The notes beneath the pieces are model-generated. The model had not been told where the DNA came from and made no database searches. It saw only the letters and a list, made by a program, of their open reading frames with translations. 64,000 nt of DNA from Leptodactylus fallax (taxonomy: Eukaryota; Chordata; Amphibia; Anura; Leptodactylidae). This document shows, piece by piece, positions 12,501 to 21,844 of this stretch. Position 1 is the first letter of the stretch. The number at the start of each line of letters is the position of its first letter. The DNA lies in NCBI GenBank assembly GCA_947044405.1, contig CAMRHE010000077.1, positions 682,001 to 746,000 of the forward strand, in the 5' to 3' direction. Made by a program: the position numbers and the translations under genes.

Positions 12501-15500
12501 CCTAACAGAACGACTACCAACAATAGTAGTACCACACCCCCTGCCACCACTACCTCCACCACCAACAGTTGTCATGTCTTCCTCCTCCACTTGCACACAA
12601 TGCTGACTGTTCTCATCCAGCTTGTCAAAAAGAGGAGGAAGTCTGCTCTGACTAGGAGAAATAGATTGCTTAGCAGATGCCACATCACTACTAGGGATCT
12701 GTGTCAGTGAAAAATGTAAAGGAGATACGGTTGATAATCCAGAAAAGCCCTGCCATAAATTACATGTTATGTAAGAAGAGGAACACACAGAAGCCTGACT
12801 CAAGATCACATCACTTCATCAACATTCTCACAAAATACAAAAATCCTGCGGCTACTGGTGTTGCCACCAAAACCAGAAGCAGTGTTGCTCTTGCCACCCA
12901 CATTCTTATAGTTAGTAGTAGTAGTACTTGCATTAGTGTTTCCTTAGCCCCTCCTTTTGTCTGTCGCCTCATCTGTCTTTTTTCCACTCATTGTATTAAT
13001 GCACACTGACTGCTCAATTATTAACCAAATAAAAATGCTGAAATAACAGAGATTTTTTTTTTTACATTGGCTAAGGATACACTACTAGCACCACTGCTAC
13101 TACTGTACTACTGTCTGTGATGTATATCTAAAATTTTATATGCACAATCCTGCCCCAAAACAAAACTTTTTTTCACTAACATGATTGTCTTCAGTACAAA
13201 ATTATGTTTAAAGCAAGTGTATAGAGATGAAATTGCTCTATTGCCAACCCATACTGTCAGACAATATAGATTATGAAAAGGTTAACTGTCTACAGCAGCA
13301 GCAGAGATTCCAGGGAACAGACTAACTCATTGAACATGTCCTATGTATGTCTGTCTATTCAATTCTGTTCTAGCACTACTAATCTGCCTGAGTATATTTA
13401 TTGCTTGATTCTCTAAGTCCTCCTATAACTATTGTTCAATTTTCTGACTTGTGCTGCCTATAGCCTAGCTAATAGCTATGAGATGCAGTTAGATGGATCA
13501 CAGATCTGTTTGCATGTCCACCATTTACAGCAACTAAAGACTAAATAATGTGTAAGATCCACCTACCACTGTCTATTGGCTAAGAGGCTGTCAGATGTTG
13601 CTATCACGTGATGTGTGAGTCACTGCACACATAATATTGTCTGCTCTATATTTCCTGGTCAAACATGTGCCATTTTTGGAACAATTTGGAATATTCTGGA
13701 CTAACTTGAGTCAATACGAATCAATTCACCTATCTCCACTTCTGATCAGTGCTGTATTGTCTCCTATAATGCAGACTTTAAAGAATACCTTGTAAGATCT
13801 GGTATCTAACCATATTATAGTATCTGTAAGGTGGTATATTAGTTATATAATGTGATAATACTCTGCAGATACCTATGTAAAACTAGTATCTGACCACTAT
13901 ATGGTGACTGTTTGGCAGTATTATAAGGTTATATTGATGCTTGAATAGCCTGTAGTGTGATAATACTGTCTATTAAGCACCTGTGTGTACTTGATATCTG
14001 ACATCTGGCAACAGTTTTTATCCATGCCCCCTCCCCTAGATTACAAGCCTGGTCTAAATTTTTTGATCTGGTCTAGTCTGGGGTCTGAGCTCATCAGAGT
14101 TTATTCCTCAACCGCTATCTCCAGCCAGGTCTTATAGCATGGTCCATATTTCTGTGGGCTGCTGAGGTTTGTGTGACCGCCTGCTGTTCAGTCTCACTGA
14201 TTTGCAGGGCTTTAATTTTTCTGTGGTTGTTCTGATTCAGTCATGTGGTGTTTTCTGCTTCTTTTTACACTAATATCTGAATTAATTTCTTTTGTAATTT
14301 GCAAAAAAAAAATCTAATGTAAACCACACAACAGGTATGTCAGATCTCTGCACCTGCCAGAACCAAAGCAACACAAAGGGATAGCTTGAACTCATGGGCC
14401 CAATGCAAAATCTGTAATGGGGCCCCTACTTACCTTGTACCATATAGAATAGTGGTACATTTTATGTGGTAGATGGACATTTGGGGCCCCTTTAGGATTC
14501 AGGGCCTGCGCCTCTGCACCCCCTATTGCTACACTACTGATGTCACTCAATAGATCTGTTTCCTTTACTTCAATGGAAATCTATTGGAAGATGAAAAATC
14601 ACTTTTTGTGGTGAACATTTTTCTTTTACAAATTTTAGAATAATTTGATACATTTCCAGGATTTCTTTCTCATAGATCCTATTATTGGGAGTCCAAAGCT
14701 CTGGACATGTAGTGAACATTTATTAAATGTGTCTAATTAAATAATGATGTTATTAGAGATGAGTGAACCCAAAATTTTGGGGGTTCACAACCATGAATCA
14801 TTACAGAGGCCCAGTGAAATTGTCTAAACAAACTAATATTTCCCTCAGTTCACCTCACCTGGTCTCACTTGCGGTCCTCTTCATCTTCTGGCCTCTTCCA
14901 GCCTCCTGGGTGATATTACAGGCCCCAGGAGACCACTGAGTCATGTGACTGGGCCATCATGACACTTGCAACAAAATATCATGACATCACAGCACATCCT
15001 GTGTGACCACTGAGATCCCATTACAGGCCTTAGTGGTCCCCCAGGGCCTGTGACATTACCGAGAAGATGACTGTGTTGGAGTGATGGACATGTCGAGGGA
15101 GCCCAGAGGTGAGTATCAGTGTTTATCTTTCTTCTTATTATATTCTGGTCTGACCCCAGACAAATAACAGTGCTTTTAATGAAATCTTGTGGACATTTGT
15201 GAAACAAGTCTTCTGAGGTTTTATCATCTCTAGATGTAATTGATTAATGATTATAGATATTTGCATTTCTTAACTATAAAAATCACTAAACACTAAAACA
15301 TTCTGATCTTATTAGCATTGCAAACAGTATCCCACTGATTCCCCAGACTCACAGGGATCCAGGAAGCTGAGATATGTTGAATTTTTTGCAAGCTTCTGTA
15401 TGATACTGTCTGTCCTTTAGATTGTACAGATGCTCATGTGGAAGGAAACCACCATGACCACTGTATCACCTTCTGTCACAGGCAGTGCAATGTCACAATG

Positions 15501-16216
15501 TGCAGACTTTTCATACAGGTCCTCATATCTTAACTTCCTGAACCTCTGTGACTGTGATATGAGGTTGGAGATGTCTCACATCAGTTCTATATATTCATTG
15601 TATCTTTTGTCACTAATATTAGTGCAGTAGAACATATCATGTAAGGCTGGAGCTCCTCTGACTTATATCTTATATTCCAGGGGTTTTCCCAATTGTCATT
15701 CTCACCCACAAGACATCAGGGACATTGACTGAAAAAGAGAGAATATTCAGGGACATTGGTGCCGAGAAAATCTTTTCATTTGAAAATTACACCAGAGAAG
15801 ATCACCTGAAAACCAGAGGAAGACATGAGGAAGTCCTGAAATTCTTCTGTGAAGTCATTAAAGATGTTCAGTTTCATGTGGAGCAACCTCGAGATCCACA
15901 GAAGGAGATGAAGGACAGGAGAAAATATGTGCTCAACTACGTCCATGAATGCGTTATGAGGGTACCCCGGATGAAAGAAGAGAATGCTAAGGCCTTAGAG
16001 AAAGCTCTGCAGGAGAAGCGACACAATAAATTGGATGAGGAGATGAAGAGACAGATGCAGAGAGAGCGAGAGAGGCAGGATGAGGAATTAAGAAAGCAGA
16101 AGGAAGAGATGGAGAGGCAGAAAGAACTTAACCGTGTTAGACATGAGGAGGAACTGAGGGATAATCTAGAAAAGAAGAGAAAGAAAAAGAGACGACGCAT
16201 ATGTTTAATATCCTAA
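3208..16216 (+). CDS. Paralog A: IFI44-like P-loop GTPase with C-terminal CaaX box
   Basis: Four exons join in frame: 3208-3523, 5285-5408, 8676-8749 and 15681-16216, giving about 349 residues. Every junction has GT and AG, with phases 1, 2, 1 shared by paralogs B and C. Residues 34-42 (GLLGHGKSS) are a Walker A/G1 loop, D86-N87-R88-G89 is a G3 candidate, L-T-H at 179-181 stands where G4 (T/N-K-x-D) is expected, and E-N-Y-T at 206-209 stands in the G5 position. From about residue 240 the protein is a charged coiled coil, ending in a K/R-rich run and CLIS, a canonical CaaX prenylation box with S last (farnesyl type). The order of motifs resembles IFI44/IFI44L GTPases; other TRAFAC families remain possible. 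The reaction is presumably GTP binding or hydrolysis, but the lost G4 Asp makes nucleotide specificity uncertain. Membrane attachment is predicted. No lesion was seen. Confidence 0.78.
3609..4028. repeat. Non-autonomous element with ~85-bp inverted arms
   Basis: The arm at 3609-3694 (AAAAAAGGAAACTAATAGG onward) is repeated in inverted orientation at 3945-4028 with few mismatches. The 250-bp centre contains GCTGAAACGCGTGTGGGG. It is a foldback-type repeat in intron 1 of gene A; its class was not recognised. Confidence 0.65.
4267..4980 (-). repeat. Dispersed repeat related to 14754-15232
   Basis: The minus strand of 4430-4470 matches the plus strand around 15095-15140 (GGGAGCCCAGAGGTGAGTATC type). 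A hairpin-like block around TATACTCTGGGGTCTGAAG at 4930 recurs at 46640 and 54017. This is an amphibian-type dispersed repeat, probably hAT-derived. Ends were not defined. Confidence 0.4.
5285..5408 (+). CDS. Paralog A exon 2
   Basis: The exon is 124 nt between CTCCTCCAG and GTAAGAAC, entering at phase 1 and leaving at phase 2. It encodes G-N-L-L-P-L-G and ends T-S-D-F-V-F-P-V-F-V-H, matching exon 2 of B and C. Confidence 0.85.
5556..7188 (-). mobile_element. Tc1/mariner element, inactive
   Basis: The element starts CAGTGCCTTGCGAAAG and ends with its inverse, CTTTCACAAGGCACTG, flanked by TA on both sides (5554-5555 and 7189-7190). Terminal inverted repeats extend for roughly 200 bp. It interrupts a minisatellite unit. 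The transposase on the minus strand is broken (see 5777-6796). Confidence 0.9.
5777..6796 (-). pseudogene. Tc1 transposase, broken
   Basis: The minus-strand ATG is at 6796-6794 and opens a 149-residue N-terminal part with a helix-turn-helix region. It ends at an in-frame TAG just before the S-D-E-T-K catalytic motif. Further frameshift damage follows before 6223, after which the frame to 5777 holds F-Q-Q-D-N-D-P-K-H and L-N-P-I-E-N-L-W, the second Asp and the Glu of a DD34E transposase. At least one stop and one frameshift make it non-functional. Confidence 0.85.
8676..8749 (+). CDS. Paralog A exon 3
   Basis: The exon is 74 nt between TCTTTTTAG and GTAATATC, phases 2 to 1. It encodes S-V-R-K-V-I-T-M-E-E-K-E-E-L-K and ends A-L-K-L-T, the same length as in B and C. 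It is too short to be found as a stand-alone reading frame. Confidence 0.8.
9009..10250. mobile_element. Non-autonomous hAT element with perfect 8-bp TSD
   Basis: The element begins TAGAGATCAGCGAATCG and ends TTTGCTCATCTCTA, imperfect terminal inverted repeats. The flanking 8-bp sequence TATATAAT at 9001-9008 is exactly repeated at 10251-10258, the hAT signature. It carries no transposase. Its right ~320 bp (9881-10200) matches 40065-40397, so it is a deletion derivative of the family whose transposase C-terminus lies at 29.8 kb. Confidence 0.9.
10477..10742 (+). repeat. tRNA-headed SINE (V-SINE-like)
   Basis: The head GGTAGCACGGTGGTTCAGTG followed by GGTTCAAATCC at 10523-10533 looks like the A- and B-box pol III promoter of a tRNA-derived SINE. 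The central part (TGTTCTCCCCGT, TTTCCTCCGG, CTCCAAAGACAT) is the conserved core seen in fish and amphibian V-SINE type elements. It ends GCGCTATATAAG plus an (AATA)n tail. Family name is from recall. Confidence 0.75.
10743..11800. other. Intron 3 of gene A, unassigned part
   Basis: AT-rich intronic sequence with no recognised exon. The right part (from about 11560) may be the truncated tail of the hAT relic that follows. Confidence 0.4.
11809..12809 (-). pseudogene. hAT transposase N-terminal relic with BED zinc finger
   Basis: On the minus strand, 12809 down to 11809 is one reading frame interrupted by a single stop near 12429. Around 12000-12120 it encodes I-C-M-I-C-K-Q-K-L followed by T-S-L-H-T-H-M-K-R-H-H, the C-x2-C...H-x-H type BED zinc finger of hAT transposases. 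The segment before it is Ser/Gly/acid rich. The catalytic core is absent. It may come from the same family as the C-terminal fragment at 29819. Confidence 0.7.
12810..13740 (-). mobile_element. Left end of hAT relic
   Basis: Continuing outward from the transposase relic, the minus strand near 13735 reads GGAGATAGGTGAATTGATTC, resembling the hAT terminus TAGAGATGAGCGAATCGAAG seen at 2422 and 9009. The opposite end was not found, so the element is 3' truncated. Confidence 0.45.
14385..14540. repeat. Dispersed repeat, related to 50752-50893
   Basis: GGGCCCAATGCAAAATCTGTA here and GGACCCAGTGTGAAATCTGTA at 50760 begin two homologous ~140-bp segments, both ending near CACCCCCTATTGCT / CACCTTATTGCTG. 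No coding capacity. Class unknown, probably a MITE. Confidence 0.5.
14754..15232. mobile_element. hAT-type MITE
   Basis: The element starts TAGAGATGAGTGAACCC and ends TTATCATCTCTA. The flanks GATGTTAT (14746-14753) and GATGTAAT (15233-15240) match at 7 of 8 positions, fitting an old 8-bp hAT duplication. The body contains the dispersed AGGCCT...AGTGGT block seen elsewhere in the window. It lies just upstream of exon 4 of gene A. Confidence 0.75.
15681..16216 (+). CDS. Paralog A exon 4 (coiled coil, CaaX)
   Basis: The acceptor is TATATTCCAG at 15671-15680. The exon continues the frame from exon 3 (phase 1) for 177 residues to TAA at 16214-16216. It holds V-I-L-T-H, the F-R-D-I-G and E-N-Y-T motifs, a long E/K/R/Q-rich helix, a basic run and the terminal CLIS, with Cys at 16202-16204. 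Confidence 0.85.
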
Positions 16217-16401
16217 AAGTATTTAATATTCAAGATCCAGAAATGAAGAATCAAGAGCAGATACCCAGATGGACACTAGTATCGGTTACCACAAGTCTGT
16301 TGGAATCAGAGCTGAGTCTTCTGATAGTTGTGTCTTTATATAGTTACCAAGATGATTTACATCCTTAGTATTGTATTATTTACACCAATCATTGAACTTG
16401 C

Positions 16402-16407
16402 AATAAA
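16402..16407 (+). terminator. Polyadenylation signal, gene A
   Basis: AATAAA lies about 185 bp after the stop codon of paralog A, in the same relative place as the signals of B and C. Confidence 0.55.
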
Positions 16408-16409
16408 TA

Positions 16410-17360
16410 GCTATTACACCTGATTCACGAGGCAGCAGGAATCTTACAGGGGTGTTGTTACTGACAAATTGTCAACCAATTGCTCAAATCGTAGAAGCCA
16501 AATGCAGGAGAATTGACCAGAAGACCCCTGAACCTGAGATAATTGTGGGAGTGATTGACTGTAATAATAATTATCTGTATATGTGGAAACACTTATAAAA
16601 CAATAGATTTGAATGATTGTAAATTCAGGTAATAGAAGAATCATATCACATAAATGTTATCGGTCTATTGGCTTTAATGTATCAGATGTGGTTACTGATT
16701 GACTGGCATATCTTGTTACTATTGTAAATCTATGATCTCTAAGTACATTGCCTATAGTTACTTTACAGATCTCAAATTGTATATATTAGACAAAATAATG
16801 TCACCATCTCCTGAAATAAATGCTGAAGATTTCTTAAAAGAAATTCTGTAACTTATCGCGATCCAAAATAAAAAGTGCAACATCTGTCCAAGAAACTCGT
16901 TGTATAACCCTCTACATGATTTACATTTACCATTCTGAGGTGAAATTGGGATGAGGGTCCATCCATGCATTGTTTCCTGCTTATCATTATAGGAATCTTT
17001 TAACACAAAAGGAATGTCCAGAGAGTGGAAAGCTTCTTTTATGTTTCCTATTTGGCAAAATGTTTCTACTGAAGAAATATATTATGTAGACTTAGACCAT
17101 TTGAAGATCAGCGTCCTACTGAAACCTCCCTCTGTTAGCTACAGCACACTGCTAAAGTCAACATGAATATGCCTTACAGGGAGGTGGGGGTAACACGGGG
17201 GGGTAAATAAAATTGATTCTGAAACAATGATTATTTAACAATCAAAGAATGATGTCTAAATGGTGAGGCTTTTTGCTTCTTCAGTTAAAATGCCCTCTGC
17301 AGATGGGGCTTCCTTTTTGTAAGTAAAAGAACTATCCCATTCAGCCTTAAAGGTGTTGTC
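16410..17360. other. Intergenic, no gene recognised
   Basis: Nothing supportable beyond anonymous AT-rich sequence. Confidence 0.5.
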
Positions 17361-17710
17361 CAGGCAAAAATGGACAACCCTTTTAACAGTTCTTCTGCTC
17401 AACAGGTTTATTCCGGAGTTTCACTGAAGCCGCTGATTGGCCTCAGCGGTCACGTGAGCACTGAGACTAAACCAGCGGCCTCAGCAGGCCTCAGGAAAAG
17501 ACCTGTGATGTTACAGGTAGTGACATCACATGCCCTTCGCTGACTGGCCTCAGTGGTCACGTGACCGGTGAGACCAATCAGTGGCTTAAGCGGAACTCGG
17601 GAAGAGACCCGTTGAGCAGAAGAACCAGAACGAGCCGGGAGGATACTGGAGCATAGGGGACAGGTGAGAATTAATTTCTTTTAATTTTTTTCACTTCCCT
17701 CTGCTGATTT
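17361..17710. repeat. Dispersed GC-richer repeat block
   Basis: Repeated CTCAGCGGTCACGTGA-type stretches and TGACATCAC recur here and around 4840, 14940, 23940, 26940, 46440 and 53880. The block is flanked by GTTGTCC-type sequences. It appears to be part of a dispersed amphibian repeat; ends undefined. Confidence 0.4.
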
Positions 17711-17999
17711 AAAAGTTAAAGGGGTTGTCCTGTCTGTTTTCTATTACATTACCATTAAAGTATCTTGCACAGAAGGTTTTGGAGACTAATAGGGATTCAG
17801 CTCTTGCAGTGGAAAATGAGTTTGAGGACCTCTTGAAACCAATTTGTTTGGATCCATGGACTAGATTAGAAATTCTGACCGCTATGTGCACCAGGATGTA
17901 CAGTATGTCCTGGGTGTGTCTAACTATGGCGCCAGCTCAGAAGCAGAGCAGGCACAGTGTCTGCTGGGACCCAACACCAGTGCCTGTGATCATAGTCAA

Positions 18000-18680
18000 A
18001 TGCAACCACAACATTGAAACGCACACACATTACGCATACACATCCCTGTGTCTAAAAACGCCTGGTCTACAAATAATTTTCCCGTACGGTGAATGCCGTA
18101 GCCGAAAAAAAAAATCAAAAGTGCCGAACCGCTGGTTTTTCGCTATTTCACCTCTGATAAAAATTATAATAGAAAGTGATCAAAGCAATAAACATTCCCC
18201 AAAATAGTATAACTAAAAAGTACACCTGTCCCCGCAAAAAAAGATGCCCTATGCATCCCCAAACACGGAAATATAAAAAAGTTACGGATGTCAGAATATG
18301 GTGTCTTTTAGAAAAAAAAATTATTTTTGCAAAGTTTTAGATTTTTGTTCAGGGGTTAAAATTTAAATAAAACTTTATAAATTTGATATCTCCAGAATCG
18401 TACCGAAACATAGCATACAGGTGACAAGCATTTTGACTGTTGTAAAAACAAAGTCCTTAAGAAATGTGCACAAATACACTTTTTCTCCATTTCCACCCAA
18501 TTCTGAATTTTTTTTCCAGCTTTTCAGTACATTGTACAGAATAATACATGGTACCATTAAGAAGAACAATTTGTCCCACAAACATTAAGCCCTCATATGA
18601 ACGGAAAAATAACAAAGTTATGGGGTTTGAAAGGCGGGGAGTCAAAAATGAAAATCAAAAGATTCCTCCAGGAGGAAGGA
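18000..18680. repeat. Dispersed repeat fragments
   Basis: Stretches such as ACTAAAAAGTACACCTGTCC and AACGGAAAAATAACAAAGTT look like fragments of a repeat common in frog genomes. No protein domain was recognised. From recall only. Confidence 0.3.
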
Positions 18681-19120
18681 GTTAAAAATAAATAAAAATA
18701 AAAAATGCACTTGTCTACCTTACATGTGGCTGCTGCTGCCTCTAATCACTGCTGTGAACCAGATGCTGGCTTGTCTGGTGATCAGGACCAGCCCCCACCT
18801 CCTCTTGGCTGCTCTGGCAGTCAATAAAGTTTAGACAAATGCTGCTTTCATCAGTGATGACATCATATTCATGGTGGGTGTGGCTAACACCTGAAGTCAT
18901 GTGCAAAATGAACAGCACATGATCAGGACCAGTAAGTAGGTAATTGCAACAGAGATTGTGCTGGTGACACATTTCTGCAAAAGGGTAGGACATTTTTATT
19001 TGGTCTCCCACCCTTTTTTATTTGGTTGGAAAACCCATTTAAGTGACATAGATACTGGGAACTTATGATTCATTTTCTATTTTAGATTCACACCTAGTGT
19101 GAAGCTTTGTGTATTGGGCC
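18681..19120. other. Intergenic, no feature recognised
   Basis: No coding or terminal-repeat signal seen. Confidence 0.45.
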
Positions 19121-19645
19121 TAGTGGAGGAAGAGATTATTGCGATGGTGTGGTGTGGTGTGGTGACAGTAGTGTTATTGGAGGTTGTAGACCTTCCTGAA
19201 TAGGTGAGTCTTCAGGGCCTTCTTGAAGCTTGTGATTGTGGGGGTCAGTCTTATGTGTGTTGGTAATAAGTTCCAGAGTATGGGGGATGCACAGGAGAAG
19301 TCTTGGAGACATTTATGTGAAGAGCGGATAAGAGCGGAGTAGGAGGTCTTTGGAGGATCGGAGGTTACGTGCGGGCAGGTAGTGGGAGATTAGGTCAGAG
19401 ATATATGGAGGGGACAGGTTGTGGATGGCTTTGTATGTCAGTGTTAGTAATTTGAACTCTATTCGCTGGGCAACGGGTAGCCAGTGAAGGGATTGGCAGA
19501 GGGGAGTGGCCGATGAAGAAAGGGGGGGAGAGGTGTATTAGGAGAGCAGCACAGTTTAAGGTGGACTGGAGGGGGGCAAGAGTGTTAGCTGGGAGGCCAT
19601 GGAGAAGGGTGTTACAGTAGTCTAAGCGGGAGGTGGGAGATTATG
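19121..19645 (-). repeat. Interspersed repeat of uncertain class
   Basis: About 500 bp with the look of a retroelement 3' region (for example TTGAACTCTATTCGCTGGGC and GGTGTTACAGTAGTCTAAGC). It has no open frame. A GGTGT microrepeat sits at 19149-19165. Strand and class are guesses. Confidence 0.3.
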
Positions 19646-21370
19646 AGGATTATGAGAATGATCATCTCTAGGAAGTTGATTACTAAATGCTGGAAATCTT
19701 CATTTCCTCCCTCATTTTCTATTAGTTACCCAGTATTCTATGAAAAACTAATCTTTATAAAGGGGAAAAAGATCTTGGTAGTTCAGTAGATTTGGGACTC
19801 CCTATTGACATGAGCTAAGAATAAATAACCCTGTTCTTGTTTTTGGTATTGTTTCCCCCCTTTCTTCTCCCTTTTTCCCCTCTGATCTCCTAGAGATATC
19901 CTTAAAGGAATTTTCCTATGATCATAACTTATAGACAATTAAAAGTGAAACATTTTTGCAAATATAAATAATTAAAAATTTTGCAGAATTTTATAGATTT
20001 TCTCTAACCATCTTAGTGGTGACAGTCTGTTATTTTGATTGGTTGCCAATGGACATGACCATGAATGCAGGAACTTTTTATGGTCTGGGACTTCTCAGAA
20101 ACCCAGCCATGATTTCCTTATTGTGGACAGGTTGTCAGGTTTAATAACACTGTGGGACTGTGGGGACATGGACAGAGGGAAGCACATAGTTCCCCCCATA
20201 TACTATTTAATCATGTTTAATCATAGAAGGGGCGTATCAAAGGTGTCATCCCACACTGTGATTGGATAGATAGGCGGGCTTAGTTAAAAGGGTGTGGGTG
20301 GATTCTTATCTATATAAATCTGGCAACCCATGCCATCTTCAAGGCTAGCAGATGCCTGATACAGGCCACCACAATACTCTTAGAATTCTGAACTAATAAC
20401 TATGCAAACAGATCCCCTGATAAGGCATAGTAGAAACATATAGGGAAAAATTAATGGGACAGAACAGCCTTTATAGCAAACCAAATGGAGAGATTAAAAT
20501 ACTCTAACTAGTGGTTATGTCTAACAGAGGGAGAGCTTCATAAAAGAATGGACTAACCTCTGCTGAGACTTATGAAAATCCGATAGAGAGGGTAAGCCTT
20601 TATTGGGCTGCATATGTAGTTCTATATAGACTAATAAATGAGGGACAAGACTAATCTTTATGTATTTTGAATCCAATCGCTAGGAGTAGACTAGACAGAT
20701 GAAAATAAGAAAAACTATAGCCTAGTCATGACTTGCATGAGTGCTATGTGCAAATCCGCAAAAACATGTGATCAATGGTAATGGCTGCATGTACACCAGC
20801 ATAGATAGCCTACATTCAACAACTGAGGCAATATCATTTACATTGGATGTATTCAATTTAATGATGGTCTATCTAAATAAGTTGTCCCTAATATTTTATT
20901 GGAATCATTTTTGGAAGGTAGCTGATCTGGGAGTAATAGCAGAGCCAGAATATCTCCTCCAAAAGGAATATGTTCCCATCCAAAGATAGCTGTTTCAAGG
21001 TTTTTACCTCTCATCAGTGTAGAGCAGGGTAACTGGCTAGTTGGGGAGAGGTCTAGATGTGGCTGAGAAGGGGTACTATGTCTGCGGAGGAGACTTCCTT
21101 ATTTCTTACCCAGAAGTCCTATCATGCATAGTCTAATAAATCCCTGTCCACCTCACGGTGGCGGCATCTTCTTAATGAGTCATGGTACCCCTTCTGACAT
21201 ATTGTTTTCATGCACTGTAATAGTTTGACTGAAAATCAATAAAAAAAATTAAAGAAAATACTGACAGAATTACTGTAAATCTCCTGCAACATACAGTAGT
21301 GACAAGTGTATTGCTTCTTCCATATTGGGCATACAGGGATCTATAAGGAAATAAAATCTATATAGATAAG
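19646..21370. other. Intergenic region between genes A and B
   Basis: No exon, RNA gene or terminal repeat was recognised in this stretch. Several reading frames of 60-80 codons appear to be chance. Confidence 0.45.
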
Positions 21371-21377
21371 AATTTAA

Positions 21378-21528
21378 ACATTGACCCCAGTATTCAAATC
21401 CACCTGGACGTCCCACCCCTGTATCGAAGAAGCTCTCCATGATAAGAGGCTCTAAAAGAAGGACTTTAGCTCCATATCTTGGTTTATTCTGAGTTCAGGG
21501 CATTGACGGCTCACACATATCACCAGCC
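21378..21528 (+). promoter_or_regulatory. Conserved 5' flank of gene B
   Basis: CATTGACCCCAGTATTCA at 21378 and the block TAAAAGAAGGACTTTAGC at 21453, followed by CATATCTTGG and TTTATTCTGAG, are nearly identical to the flank of paralog C (45379-45507). This probably covers promoter plus 5' untranslated region. No TATA box was assigned. Confidence 0.5.
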
Positions 21529-21844
21529 ATGGATGATGCAGAACGGAGGAGGAAGATCAGAGATTTTACCTTTGACAAATGTAAAAGGGGCAACCAGGGT
21601 TTTGAGAGAATCCTCCTGCAGCTGTTCGGGTATGTCGGCCATGGGAAGTCGTCATTTATAAACACAGTTATGTCTGTGTGGTTCAACAGTGAGTACAAAA
21701 ATCATGCAAATGCAGCGGGCACCGATGAAAGCCACACAACAGAGAGGCTGACTTATACATTCAACAAGAAGATTGTCCTGGTGGACAACAGGGGCTGCTC
21801 CTCAATGAACACCTATGAGACCGGAGAGATCTTCGCCCAACTTG
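21529..21844 (+). CDS. Paralog B exon 1
   Basis: 316 nt from ATG to CTTG before GTAAGTGT. Same length and phase as A and C. Protein differs from C at scattered positions only. Confidence 0.85.

Noticed and set aside
17725..18207. 160-codon frame
   Set aside because: Low-complexity ending, spans dispersed repeat sequence, no recognised domain or homologous copy in the window.
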